DNA from: Massilia phosphatilytica
Lineage (GTDB): Bacteria > Pseudomonadota > Gammaproteobacteria > Burkholderiales > Burkholderiaceae_D
Direction: 5' to 3'
Length of the DNA: 51,273 nt
Assembly: GCF_002968015.1 (NCBI RefSeq)
Contig: NZ_PUIP01000030.1
Coordinates: 1-51,273, forward strand
Position 1 is the first letter of the stretch, and every line of letters begins with the position of its first letter. Below are positions 41,354 through 50,716 of this stretch, one piece after another. A model generated the notes under the pieces. That model searched no databases, was not told the origin of the DNA, and worked only from the letters and a program-made list of their open reading frames with translations. Position numbers and translations under genes: made by a program.

Positions 41354-42463
41354 ATGAAACCAAAGTTGATTGTCACCATCATCGGCGCTCGACCGCAGTT
41401 CATCAAAGCGAGCGCCATTTCAGCAGAACTCGTTGAGTCAAATGTTTTCAATGAAATAGTCGTTCATACCGGCCAACACTTCGACGCGAATATGTCGGAT
41501 GTTTTCTTCTCTGAACTCGGCATGAAGCCTCCAAAGTACCATTGCGGTGTCCACGGTGGAAATCACGGCGACATGACTGGACGGATGCTCATAGAAATTG
41601 AGAAGATATTGACGTTGGAACAACCCGATGTCGTACTCGTGTATGGTGACACAAACTCTACACTCGCAGGCGCCATAGCAGCGGCAAAGGCGTACATCCC
41701 GGTTGCGCACGTCGAAGCGGGCCTGCGATCATTCAATCCTAAGTCGCCAGAAGAAATTAACCGGGTCGTAACCGACCGGGTTTCTCGTTGGTTATTTACA
41801 CCGACCGATGCCGCTAGTGTGCATTTATTACGTGAAGGCGCCAAGCCAGACACGATCTCACAAGTCGGCGACGTCATGTTCGACGTGGCGCTGCATCATG
41901 GTGCCCGGGTGGACGACACAGGAAGCATATTAGGTAGGTTACGTGTCAAGTACGGATTAAAACCTCACCAGTACTGTCTAGCGACCATTCATCGCGCAGA
42001 GAATACTGATGACCCTATCAGACTGACAACGATTCTGGAGGCTCTTAAAAATTTCGCAAGAGATTTAAATGTGATACTCCCGCTACATCCGCGCACACGA
42101 AGAATACTGGCAAAAATGGATCAATTAGCAGTACTGGAGGAAAGCGTGATAATCACTGATCCATTGAGCTATTTGGAGATGGTTCAGTTGGAAAAACACG
42201 CCTCTATCATCGCTACGGACTCGGGGGGCGTCCAGAAAGAAGCCTTCTTTTACCGCGTTCCCTGCGTTACACTGCGCGACGAAACCGAATGGCAAGAACT
42301 TGTCGAATCGGGCTGGAACAGGGTTGTATCGCCCGTTAGCGTCGAAGTGGTATTAAAAAACCTTAACGCGAGTCTCGGCGTCAAAGGTAAAGAGATCTCC
42401 CCTTACGGCCGTGGCGACGCGGCCAAGAAAATTGTGCATCAACTGGCACACGACCTACGTTGA
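41354..42463 (+). CDS. wbpI: Non-hydrolysing UDP-sugar 2-epimerase, WbpI/WlbD-like
   Basis: A 369-residue homologue of UDP-GlcNAc 2-epimerase. Hallmarks are TIIGARPQFIKASAI at the N-terminus, VHTGQHFD, VYGDTNSTLAGA, HVEAGLRSF and the C-terminal IATDSGGVQKEAF. Beside WbpA, B, D and E it should invert C2 of UDP-GlcNAc(3NAc)A to give UDP-ManNAc(3NAc)A. It is separated from its partners by three genes but lies in the same orientation and ends the plus-strand half. Confidence 0.92.
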   Translation: MKPKLIVTIIGARPQFIKASAISAELVESNVFNEIVVHTGQHFDANMSDVFFSELGMKPPKYHCGVHGGNHGDMTGRMLIEIEKILTLEQPDVVLVYGDTNSTLAGAIAAAKAYIPVAHVEAGLRSFNPKSPEEINRVVTDRVSRWLFTPTDAASVHLLREGAKPDTISQVGDVMFDVALHHGARVDDTGSILGRLRVKYGLKPHQYCLATIHRAENTDDPIRLTTILEALKNFARDLNVILPLHPRTRRILAKMDQLAVLEESVIITDPLSYLEMVQLEKHASIIATDSGGVQKEAFFYRVPCVTLRDETEWQELVESGWNRVVSPVSVEVVLKNLNASLGVKGKEISPYGRGDAAKKIVHQLAHDLR

Positions 42464-42667
42464 TTTGGCCAGCACGCGCACCTGGGCGGTTTTAAATGGA
42501 GATCCCACTTCATGTTATGACACGTTCAGCCGCTACCGTTCCCGGTGCGATCCATCCATGTGGGATCTGATTCTCATCAAGCCAGCGTTCCGACTCGACA
42601 TCGCACCGCGAATACACGAACAGTAGCGCCACCAAATCCATCCGTAAGGAACTACGATCTATTCTCG

Positions 42668-43249
42668 CTACCACTGATATGGATACTCTCGTCCTGAAAG
42701 AAATAACGCGACATCCACAAGCCGGGGATTGATCAAAGAGGGTTTTAGGCTATGGATGACGATAAACGTGATGATACTCACGGGCATAGCCCAAGGGCTA
42801 TCATTCGCCCTATGCAAGGTCTTGGCGAAACGGATAAATACGACATCAATAATGGCGCCGAAAAAACAAGTAATGATAACCTCGGATGGCGTGTGGAAAT
42901 TGAAAATGATGAGTAACAGGGCTACAGTTATACTAAGCACGCTGCCCAGTAGAAGCCCAGTCCTACGCCAACGTATCGAAGTATTCTGCAGCGCGACATA
43001 GAAAAGTGTTGGCAAGACAACTGTCGCGCGGAAGGCGTGACCGCTGAGTGCTTTGAAATCCATGAACTGCATTTCCACGCCCCAACCCAGAAACGCGATC
43101 TTTGATAGCGCGACGATGCTTAGCCCAGAGGCAAACATGAAAGACCAGCAAAAAGCGAGTTTCCATTCCCTGTTAGTGACGAGCCAGGCCGCTATCGTCC
43201 CGGCTAATGGGATCATGACAGCGGTGTGACCAATGTCGATAATATACAT
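42668..43249 (-). CDS. PAP2-like membrane phosphatase homologue
   Basis: A 193-residue protein with about five transmembrane helices. A PAP2-type pattern is visible: K66-A-L-S-G-H71 (KALSGHAF) and, 48 residues later, H119-T-P-S-E-V. The Arg of the usual SR-x5-H motif is not seen, so activity is uncertain. Possible roles are lipid-pyrophosphate recycling (undecaprenyl carrier) or phosphate-group transfer to the polymer. It is the last gene of the minus-strand polysaccharide block. Confidence 0.65.
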   Translation of the reverse strand: MYIIDIGHTAVMIPLAGTIAAWLVTNREWKLAFCWSFMFASGLSIVALSKIAFLGWGVEMQFMDFKALSGHAFRATVVLPTLFYVALQNTSIRWRRTGLLLGSVLSITVALLLIIFNFHTPSEVIITCFFGAIIDVVFIRFAKTLHRANDSPWAMPVSIITFIVIHSLKPSLINPRLVDVALFLSGREYPYQW

Positions 43250-43297
43250 CGAGAAAATCCTGACCGGGAATTGGTACGAGGTGCGGAACGCGTGATG

Positions 43298-44500
43298 TCA
43301 ACAGTACCGACTTAAAATACCGCTTTTTTCTTTCGAAGCCAAACGCAACACTTCCGTAACAACTCTGCACGTCAATTCAATATCGGCGTCGGTTAGCGTC
43401 GGATGTACGAGCAGCATAAGACTGGTTTCCCCTAATTCCCTCGCAAATTTCAATCGGTTTTTTGGACGATAATACGTTTTGTCGAAGGCTTTCTCCAAGT
43501 ACACTTCCGAACATGTTCCCTGAGTGCACGGAACGCCACGGCAAGAAATTTCTTGCATAATTTTGTCTCGGGTCCAGCCTTCCGCCAACTCTTCCGGCCT
43601 GACAAATAAATAGTATTTATAGAACGCGTGCTCTACGTCAGGCGGCACGAGCGGAATTCTTAAAGCGGAAGCTTGCCGGCATGCAGACGTGATTCTCTCT
43701 GCGTTAGCCCGACGTCGTTTGCTCCATTCTGCCATTCGCCGGAGTTGAATGCGTCCAATGGCGGCCTGCACCTCGAGCATTCTCCAATTCGTCCCAAATG
43801 AATCATGCACCCATCTATAGCCAGACTGGTGTTCGCGTTCGTACACCGCCTCCCACGATTTTCCATGATCCTTATAAGACCACATCGCTGTCCACCATTC
43901 CCTACGATTCGTTGTCACCATGCCGCCTTCGCCGCCGGTCGTCATAACCTTGTCCTGACAAAACGACCAAGCGCCGATGTGGCCGATACCACCTACCTTT
44001 CGCCCCTTATATACTGCTCCGTGAGCCTGCGCACAATCTTCTATTACATACAGGCCGCGCGCTTCCGCAAGTTCCATAATCGGGTCCATATCACATGGCC
44101 AACCAGCCAGATGTACGCAGATAATCGCTTTAGTGCGCGGCGTCAGGACAGCCTTGATCGTCTCCGCAGTTATGTTTTGGCTATCGCGATCCACGTCCGC
44201 AAAAACAGGAATTGCACCGGCGTTGACAATACAACTTGCGGATGCGAGAAAGGTCCGCGGCGTAACAATCACCTCGTCTCCCCTTGATATGCCGATCGCC
44301 CGCAGGGCGTTATCGAGCGCTAATGTGCCATTCGAGAGCGCAACGGCATATTTCGTCCCGACCCATGCAGCAAACTCCTTTTCGAATTCTCGACATTCGG
44401 TACCGGTCCAATAGTTCACTTTGTTTGACAGGATCACATTTTGAACAGCAGCAGCTTCTTCAATAGAAAAACTGGGCCACGCTGCGGATATATTTTCCAT
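43298..44500 (-). CDS. DegT-family PLP-dependent sugar aminotransferase
   Basis: A 400-residue DegT/DnrJ/EryC1/StrS aminotransferase. VALSNGTLALDNALRAIG carries the PLP-phosphate loop, YVIEDCAQAHGA the ring-binding Asp, and FCQDKVMTTGGEGG the Schiff-base Lys near residue 190. It probably aminates C4 of the keto sugar made by the WbpM/CapD-like dehydratase, giving a 4-amino-6-deoxy sugar, because it adjoins the phosphoglycosyl transferase. It differs clearly from the WbpE-like enzyme of the same locus. Confidence 0.9.
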   Translation of the reverse strand: MENISAAWPSFSIEEAAAVQNVILSNKVNYWTGTECREFEKEFAAWVGTKYAVALSNGTLALDNALRAIGISRGDEVIVTPRTFLASASCIVNAGAIPVFADVDRDSQNITAETIKAVLTPRTKAIICVHLAGWPCDMDPIMELAEARGLYVIEDCAQAHGAVYKGRKVGGIGHIGAWSFCQDKVMTTGGEGGMVTTNRREWWTAMWSYKDHGKSWEAVYEREHQSGYRWVHDSFGTNWRMLEVQAAIGRIQLRRMAEWSKRRRANAERITSACRQASALRIPLVPPDVEHAFYKYYLFVRPEELAEGWTRDKIMQEISCRGVPCTQGTCSEVYLEKAFDKTYYRPKNRLKFARELGETSLMLLVHPTLTDADIELTCRVVTEVLRLASKEKSGILSRYC

Positions 44501-44505
44501 TTACG

Positions 44506-45102
44506 TCACCTCAGAAAGGTATGAACAATACATTTAATATCACGAAAGAAGGAGTAGTTCCGCATGTACTCTCTGTTAATCCTGACCTTATCCGGCCATA
44601 TCACTGTGTCGTTATAGAAGACCGGATCGTCAACTTTTTGCAGTATTGATTCCTCATCCCGATATTTGATCGACGCAGGACCGGTGATCCCGGGTCGCAA
44701 CAATAAGATAATTCTGTCCTCGCCCGTAAGGTGGTCCGCATAACCCGGGACATCAGGCCGCGGACCAACAATACTCATGGTGCCAGCAAGTACATTGAAC
44801 AGTTGCGGCAACTCATCAAGCTTATATTTCCTGAATAATCTGCCTGATGGCGTAATCGAAGATAGATTATTTGACGCGAGTGGGCTTCTCTCGCCGGCGG
44901 ACGGATACATGGTCTTTATTTTAAGTACATGTATAATCCGACCATGCCGTCCTACGCGCCTCTGTACGAAAAATCCGTTACTACATGTGTCGAGAGCGGC
45001 GATCATCCAGCAAATACCGATTATTGGCAGCAACAGGCACAAGCCTACAAAAGAGGCAAGAATATCAAATCCTCTCTTTCGGAACATATCGAATTTCGAC
45101 AT
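44506..45102 (-). CDS. Phosphoglycosyl transferase, PglC-like initiating enzyme
   Basis: A 198-residue monotopic bacterial sugar transferase that moves a sugar-1-phosphate from UDP-sugar to undecaprenyl phosphate, starting the repeat unit. An N-terminal hydrophobic re-entrant segment (ILASFVGLCLLLPIIGICW) precedes the catalytic domain. KLDELPQLFNVLAGTMSIVG and GPRP carry the Asp-Glu catalytic dyad. It has the short PglC length without the extra helices of WcaJ/WbaP. ATG 45102 follows GTGAGG and is preferred to a GTG at 45114. Confidence 0.92.
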   Translation of the reverse strand: MSKFDMFRKRGFDILASFVGLCLLLPIIGICWMIAALDTCSNGFFVQRRVGRHGRIIHVLKIKTMYPSAGERSPLASNNLSSITPSGRLFRKYKLDELPQLFNVLAGTMSIVGPRPDVPGYADHLTGEDRIILLLRPGITGPASIKYRDEESILQKVDDPVFYNDTVIWPDKVRINREYMRNYSFFRDIKCIVHTFLR

Positions 45103-45172
45103 CGAGAGCCTCACCGAAATCGCGATTGAAATATCGTATTAGCTATGATCTTGATTGAGCAGGCCTTAAAAT

Positions 45173-46402
45173 TCAGCGACATGCCGACAGGAATCGTTCA
45201 CTCAAGATCGGGTACGCCAAATGCTGCAGGACATATTCTTTGCCACGTTCGCCCATCACCTTACGTTCCGAGTTGCTTAAGCTAATGAGTGCCCTAATCC
45301 CGTCTGCGGCAGCCTCCGCGGTTTCCGGAGCCACTGTCAGTCCGCAGTTTGCCTCTGCTACGAGATCGTTCCCGGCGTCGACAGCATGCAATATTGGTCG
45401 GGCCGCCATCATGTAATCGATGAGTTTGTTCGGGGCGATACCGAACCGATAAAGCGGATGCCGCTTCCAGCCTATGAATGCAATGTCGAAAAATTGCAAC
45501 AAGGCAGGAATTTGTTCTCTCGGAATGGCATCGAAAAAATAGACGTTCGAAAGTCGCTCATTTTTCGCGAACCGCTTAAGGTCATCCTTTTCCGGGCCGT
45601 TGCCAACCAATACGAAGGACACAGGCTCGTTACGCATAACTTGAGCTGTATGCAGTAGCGTACCCAGGGCGTTCGAGATCCCGTGATTTCCCGCATATCC
45701 AACAATGGCGTGCCCAGTCCGAGCAATTTTTACTAGGTTATTTTTAAGATCAGAAGGCAAGTATGGTGTCGTTGACGGCCAGCCATTTGTATCGACGCCG
45801 TTCGGAATGATATGCAGTTTGTCCCGCGCCAAGCCCTTGCTCACGACGTACTCATGTACTTTGGGCAAAATAGAAACGACCGAATCAGCGTGTTTATATG
45901 CATACGTTTCCGCTGCCTGAAGGAGCATAATAAAGGGATGCCGCGGCGACATTCCGCCCAACTCGATTGGTGTTAAGGGCCACAAGTCGTGCACTTCAAA
46001 CACCAGTTTTGCGTTGCAAATTTTTGCTATACGATGCGCGGGCCAAATATCCATCGGGTATGTGCTGGACGCAATTACCACCTCGGGCTTGAAATCGTCA
46101 GCTAGGATGCTCGCGTTACGGTACAGGCGATGAACGAATGAACACATATTGATCGCTCGTCTGCCCCCATTCCCTTGATATGGATACGTTTTAAACCATG
46201 TGTATTGAATCCCCTCTATCATTTCAACTCGAATAGAGTCCCGACCTAGGCAAGGTTGCTGGTTGCGGATATGCGATTTATCAGAAGCGACAATTCTTAC
46301 TTCGTGTCCGGCTTTGGTCCATTCTTTCGAAAGAAAGTACGGACGATACTCCATTCCGTGATAAGGGGAGCCTGCATAATGATTTATGTAAAGAATGCGC
46401 AT
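45173..46402 (-). CDS. Glycosyltransferase, GT4 WbuB-like
   Basis: A 409-residue GT-B glycosyltransferase. It starts MRILYINHYAGSPYHGMEYR, a pattern of WbuB-type enzymes that add an N-acetyl-6-deoxy sugar to the lipid-linked intermediate. LVFEVHDLWP and IPNGVDTNGW mark the domain junction; the donor site has FGIAPNKLIDYMMAARPIL. It lies between the polymerase and the phosphoglycosyl transferase and probably adds the second sugar. Confidence 0.88.
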   Translation of the reverse strand: MRILYINHYAGSPYHGMEYRPYFLSKEWTKAGHEVRIVASDKSHIRNQQPCLGRDSIRVEMIEGIQYTWFKTYPYQGNGGRRAINMCSFVHRLYRNASILADDFKPEVVIASSTYPMDIWPAHRIAKICNAKLVFEVHDLWPLTPIELGGMSPRHPFIMLLQAAETYAYKHADSVVSILPKVHEYVVSKGLARDKLHIIPNGVDTNGWPSTTPYLPSDLKNNLVKIARTGHAIVGYAGNHGISNALGTLLHTAQVMRNEPVSFVLVGNGPEKDDLKRFAKNERLSNVYFFDAIPREQIPALLQFFDIAFIGWKRHPLYRFGIAPNKLIDYMMAARPILHAVDAGNDLVAEANCGLTVAPETAEAAADGIRALISLSNSERKVMGERGKEYVLQHLAYPILSERFLSACR

Positions 46403-46448
46403 TTTCCAATCCAAAAGACAATGTAAACTTTGCGCGTTATTTGAATAA

Positions 46449-47651
46449 TCAGGTATTGCGCTTTAGAAATCGAAATTTTGAGTAGGCGCCCATCGCGGCA
46501 CCTACGCTCATATCTGGGATATTTTTCGCGGTCAACGCCCAAAGTATAGTTATGCAAATCAATGATCCGACCAGGACAAAATCATTACTCCGTCTTTTCG
46601 AAAAAAATCCGTTAAACAGAAGCCAACATGCCGGCCATGCCAATAATCCGCAGAAAAACAGGAAGCCAAAGAGACCAAAATCGACCCAGGCGCACAGTGC
46701 ATTATGGGCATAATGGCCATCTGGATAACTGGCAAAATCCCCGAAAAATGGATTCGAAGAAATAGTGCGTACCGCATTCTCGGTAAAATGTTGTCTAGTT
46801 ATGGCCGAAGTGGAATGGGATAGGTCAAGGAGTTGAAGAATTCTATTGTCGGGCAGCATGTCCACAATAGAACCAATGCTTCCGACTAACATCAGCGACA
46901 GAAATGCAATAACAAATATCATGCAGAGCCTGTACTTGGCACGATAGAGTTCGATGACGGGAATCAGAACTATGACGGCTGAAAATTCGCTGCGGGCACC
47001 GTTAATAAACATTGAGCTGGTACCGATCACGTAAAGAAGATATCTTAGCAAAGGAGATCTTGCCGTACATATCGACAGCAAATAGGTGTAGATGTAGGAG
47101 CGTGCAAATCCCTGATACGTTGCGAGGCTGTCCGGATCCTTGGCTTCGTCCAGGTCTTGTAGAAAGAAAAATCCTCCGACAGAAAAATAGAACGTAATCA
47201 GGGACATTACCAGCAAGGATATTATTATGATTCTTAAAAACGCTTTATCCTCGAGATCCAATGCTCGAAATATCACATATGTTTCAAAGCAAAACACAAT
47301 ACTCTGGACATATCTCTCCACAATTATTCGCGCGGCTCCGCCCAGTAAATTTATGCATAAGACAAGAAGGTAATATGCGACAAACAGCGACAGGTACAGT
47401 TCAAAACCTGACGCATAATTACGGTTATTTCTTACTGCGTAGATAAATGAGAGCAAGATAGGAAAAAACAGTGCGAGAGCTACAGCAGTAAAATACCCCC
47501 CCAGCACTGCACTGATCGCTCCGGTTCCAAGCAACGTCTGGTATATAAAAAAGCCCGGAAACAGCAATATAAAGCTCCAGTGAGCCGTAATTCTTGGGCT
47601 GGCAAAAACATTCCAGCGGAGCACCGAGGCGGGAGGCATTTGCGTGATCAT
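46449..47651 (-). CDS. Wzy-like O-antigen/EPS polymerase
   Basis: A 400-residue integral membrane protein with about ten to twelve transmembrane helices and a periplasmic loop containing TENAVRTISSNPFFGDFA and YAHNALCAWVDFG. The loop pattern N-P-F-F-G-D and H-N is typical of Wzy/O-antigen ligase family proteins. Polymerises flipped repeat units in the periplasm. Identification rests on topology, loop motif and position next to the flippase. Confidence 0.8.
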   Translation of the reverse strand: MITQMPPASVLRWNVFASPRITAHWSFILLFPGFFIYQTLLGTGAISAVLGGYFTAVALALFFPILLSFIYAVRNNRNYASGFELYLSLFVAYYLLVLCINLLGGAARIIVERYVQSIVFCFETYVIFRALDLEDKAFLRIIIISLLVMSLITFYFSVGGFFFLQDLDEAKDPDSLATYQGFARSYIYTYLLSICTARSPLLRYLLYVIGTSSMFINGARSEFSAVIVLIPVIELYRAKYRLCMIFVIAFLSLMLVGSIGSIVDMLPDNRILQLLDLSHSTSAITRQHFTENAVRTISSNPFFGDFASYPDGHYAHNALCAWVDFGLFGFLFFCGLLAWPACWLLFNGFFSKRRSNDFVLVGSLICITILWALTAKNIPDMSVGAAMGAYSKFRFLKRNT

Positions 47652-47693
47652 CGTTCAATCCCTGTCTGCGTCGCCCTACCATGGCTTATTCCA

Positions 47694-48962
47694 TCATGAC
47701 GTACTGCGACCGTTCGATATCGAACGCGAGTTTTTTGCTGATCGATAGGACAAATACAGGTAGACCACATATAGCGCAGAGTAGCTTATCGTGTAATTCA
47801 CAAGTGTCTGTTTCAGCGACGTCGGCGACAAAAACACGGCGAATGTTGTTACAAACAAGGCTATTTGCCAGGTAAGCTCCATCCTTTGTTTGCCTGCAAC
47901 GAAAAAAACGTAGCTCAGCGGACTGGCAACAAAGTTGAAGAAATATAGCGGCGCCAAGATACGGGCGAATTCACCAGCTTCACGCCACGGTTCTCCAAAT
48001 ATGCGGGCACATAGATCCGGAGCGAATACGAAAATGCACAGCACCGGCCCGCTCCCAAGTATGACGAGTGCTTTGAAGGTGCTTCGGAACGCTTCTCCGC
48101 AGTTCCCTACAGTTTGGAACTCATGTACTGACTGCCGTTTGAAAACCTCTAATACCGAAGACGCCAACAATGAGGCGGGCGCAGCTAATATTCGTTCTGT
48201 CAACGCATATAGCCCTGCTGCGAAAAGGCCGTATTTTGCACCGACCAGGAACAAAGGAAATTTTCCCGCCACGATGTTGAGCAAGCCAGCGGGGAGAGAG
48301 AATCTCCAAAACGGTTGGTGTTTTTTTAAATACACGAGTTGGATATGCGTTGGGCCCACGGACAATTTAGGACGAGGAGGAGACAACAGATAAATTGCCG
48401 CCCATAATCCGATCGTCAACCCCAAAATCTGTCCCATGAATAGTGCTTCGCCTTTTTGCCCCATAAGCAACAACACTAACTGTCCCAACGCAACGGTTCC
48501 GGCACCGCAAACTTTCGCCATTGCTGCTTTACCGAAAGCCCGATACGACGTCGCGTAGGCGATAACCGCCTGGTTGTATGCGCTCAGCCAGACGCCGAGA
48601 CCAATGGTCATTAGCCCTAGCCACGACATTTTTTTGACTTGCGGCACTCCAACGGCATGAGAAATTATTGCAGCTATCGTAAGAATGATCGCAAGAAGTG
48701 TTGAACTGTATGCAATTACGCCAAAACATGTTCGTTGAGCTTCCGAATCATGGTCAAGGATCATTGCTGCTTCAAGTCTTAACGTGCCTATCATCGTGGC
48801 AATTGAGACAATTCCCAGCCAAACGCTGAACTCGCCTAAATCCGCGGGCGTGCATAAACGGGTGATTAAAGGCGAGACCAATAACGGCAATATCTGCGCC
48901 ACAACGGCGCCTGTGAGAACCGTCGTGGCATTTTTCCAAAATACAGGAATGGATAAACTCAT
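47694..48962 (-). CDS. Wzx-like oligosaccharide flippase
   Basis: A 422-residue MATE/MOP-superfamily protein with about twelve transmembrane helices spread over the whole length. The N-terminus NATTVLTGAVVAQILPLLVS and PLITRLCTPADLGEFSVW is typical of the family, and GLFAAGLYALTERILAAPAS lies near the middle. It exports the lipid-linked repeat to the outer leaflet. It is the first gene of the minus-strand polysaccharide block; its ATG at 48962 has only a weak ribosome binding site. Confidence 0.88.
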   Translation of the reverse strand: MSLSIPVFWKNATTVLTGAVVAQILPLLVSPLITRLCTPADLGEFSVWLGIVSIATMIGTLRLEAAMILDHDSEAQRTCFGVIAYSSTLLAIILTIAAIISHAVGVPQVKKMSWLGLMTIGLGVWLSAYNQAVIAYATSYRAFGKAAMAKVCGAGTVALGQLVLLLMGQKGEALFMGQILGLTIGLWAAIYLLSPPRPKLSVGPTHIQLVYLKKHQPFWRFSLPAGLLNIVAGKFPLFLVGAKYGLFAAGLYALTERILAAPASLLASSVLEVFKRQSVHEFQTVGNCGEAFRSTFKALVILGSGPVLCIFVFAPDLCARIFGEPWREAGEFARILAPLYFFNFVASPLSYVFFVAGKQRMELTWQIALFVTTFAVFLSPTSLKQTLVNYTISYSALYVVYLYLSYRSAKNSRSISNGRSTS

Positions 48963-49513
48963 ATTCAGCCAGTATCGATATTACCGTCTTCATAAAGCGT
49001 TATGCTTCTTGAGAACATAAGATGCGCCAAATTCGTATCCGCGTCCGAGCGAAATATGGAAATCATCGTCGCGACTGGCTTTCGCGACTCTGTAATTATG
49101 GTATGCGCCAATTCACCTTGCTTGACAAACCTCAAGCACGTGTTTGTCCCGATTGAAAACTCGATCATCCTTGTTTTCTTGTTGCGATAGCGAACCTTTC
49201 CTGACAGCCATAACTTTCAATGACACAACAATTATCCGATTTACCCAGCGACTCACGACGCCAGATCTGATTAGCGCGAAGGAAAAGTTTTGGCGAGATA
49301 CAGGAGACAAATCGACCAATGTGTATGCAGCACGAAACTATTGATCGGATTCTGGTGGTACGCTGACTTTGTTGATCGCGTTCAAATGAAGTCGATCTCG
49401 ATTCGGTAACTTTGTCTCGTTTGCGGAAGATGCGCGGACATGGCATGTTCGAACTCGAAAGCAACTCCTGGACAAGCGGCACACGACCTTGGCAAGACTG
49501 TTAAGGAATGAAA
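48963..49513. other. Intergenic region between flippase and acyltransferase genes
   Basis: About 550 bases with no credible gene. Short frames on both strands have no family signal or good start. It must hold promoters for the minus-strand Wzx-to-PAP2 block and probably for the plus-strand acyltransferase. No sigma70 pair could be chosen with confidence. Confidence 0.45.
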
Positions 49514-50716
49514 ATGAATTTTTCTTCAGTACTGCGCGCAAACTATCAGCTTCGTACACGAGTCGACGAAAACGACTGCCATTCGATACTGATATCTCTC
49601 TTGCGGGGAATGGCGGCAATTGTTGTGGCGACGGCGCATTTGCGGGCAGCCGTATATCCCAGCTTTCGGGCAGTTTCCGATCCACCTGTTTGGTTCAACA
49701 TGCTCGCTTTCATTTGCGGTTTTGCTCATCAGGCCGTATTGATATTTTTCGTGATTAGCGGCTGGCTTGTCGGCGGCAGCCTGTTGAACCGGATGCACGA
49801 ACGACACGCAATTACAAATTACGCAATCGATCGTATTACACGGCTGTGGACTGTGCTGATACCGACGTTCCTGGTAACTCTGCTCATTGCGATTGGTCTT
49901 GGTACTGCCGATCCAGGCGAGCTCGGCTTTTCGCCAGCGCACCCGTATTCAGCATCCGCGTTCGTCGGAAATTTGATTGGCCTGCAGGGAATCGTCGTTC
50001 CAAATTTTGGCGAGAATTTCGCCTTATGGAGTTTAGCGAATGAGACCTGGTATTATCTTTTATTCCCTCTATTAGCCGTCGCCTTATTTGGACAAGGCAC
50101 CTTTGCTCGCTTCAGCTGCCTGGCGAGTTTGGTTTTTCTGTGCTTTATGTTGCCTTCCTCGATAGTCGGCTATTTCTTCATTTGGCTGTTAGGCGTAGCT
50201 TCTTCCAGATTCCAGATTGAATGTGGAAACGGCGTTCGTTGGTTGTGGGTAGGGCTGACTCTGATGGTTTCGGTTTACTTCCGGCTAACTGGTGAGCTTG
50301 ACGCGTTCGAGATGAGTACCTTGGGACAGGACATCCTGTGCAGCGTTTTTTATTTGGTCTTATTGTCGAGTCTTCAATTTCGCGCATCGTCACAGTCACG
50401 CTTTGTTTCATTACTTCGTAAAGGTGGAAGATTTTTTGCCGAATTTTCGTTTACGTTGTATGTGCTTCATGTGCCCCTGATCGGGTTGCTTCGCCACATA
50501 AGCGAGGTTCAGATCGGCCTTCGGGTACTTTCGCCATCTGATGCGACTCATACTGGAGTGTTCTTCGGGATGTTGACTGTTCTTTTGGCCTCGGCGTACC
50601 TTTCGTATCTGCTTTTCGAGTCCAAAACTTGCCGCGTCCGGAATGTCGTCAAAAACTTGGCAAAGCGTTACCGAGAATCACGATCTGGCCAAGCCACCGT
50701 GTCCACTAAAGGTTGA
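49514..50716 (+). CDS. Acyltransferase-3 family membrane protein
   Basis: A 400-residue integral membrane O-acyltransferase, about ten helices. Family motifs are LLRGMAAIVVATAHLRA with the catalytic His near residue 42, FFVISGWLVGGSLLNR, and NETWYYLLFPLLAVAL. Such enzymes add acetyl or other acyl groups to lipopolysaccharide or exopolysaccharide. The start is taken at 49514, since AAGGA at 49503-49507 abuts the earlier ATG (49508) but is well spaced for this one. It follows the Wzx/Wzy block. Confidence 0.9.
   Translation: MNFSSVLRANYQLRTRVDENDCHSILISLLRGMAAIVVATAHLRAAVYPSFRAVSDPPVWFNMLAFICGFAHQAVLIFFVISGWLVGGSLLNRMHERHAITNYAIDRITRLWTVLIPTFLVTLLIAIGLGTADPGELGFSPAHPYSASAFVGNLIGLQGIVVPNFGENFALWSLANETWYYLLFPLLAVALFGQGTFARFSCLASLVFLCFMLPSSIVGYFFIWLLGVASSRFQIECGNGVRWLWVGLTLMVSVYFRLTGELDAFEMSTLGQDILCSVFYLVLLSSLQFRASSQSRFVSLLRKGGRFFAEFSFTLYVLHVPLIGLLRHISEVQIGLRVLSPSDATHTGVFFGMLTVLLASAYLSYLLFESKTCRVRNVVKNLAKRYRESRSGQATVSTKG

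Noticed and set aside
42411..42626. Possible transposase remnant in the gap after wbpI
   Set aside because: The 71-residue frame mostly overlaps the end of wbpI and shows no transposase motif.
49144..49482. Short frames on both strands between the flippase and acyltransferase genes
   Set aside because: No ribosome binding sites, no domain signals, and irregular Cys/Arg/Ser-rich composition.
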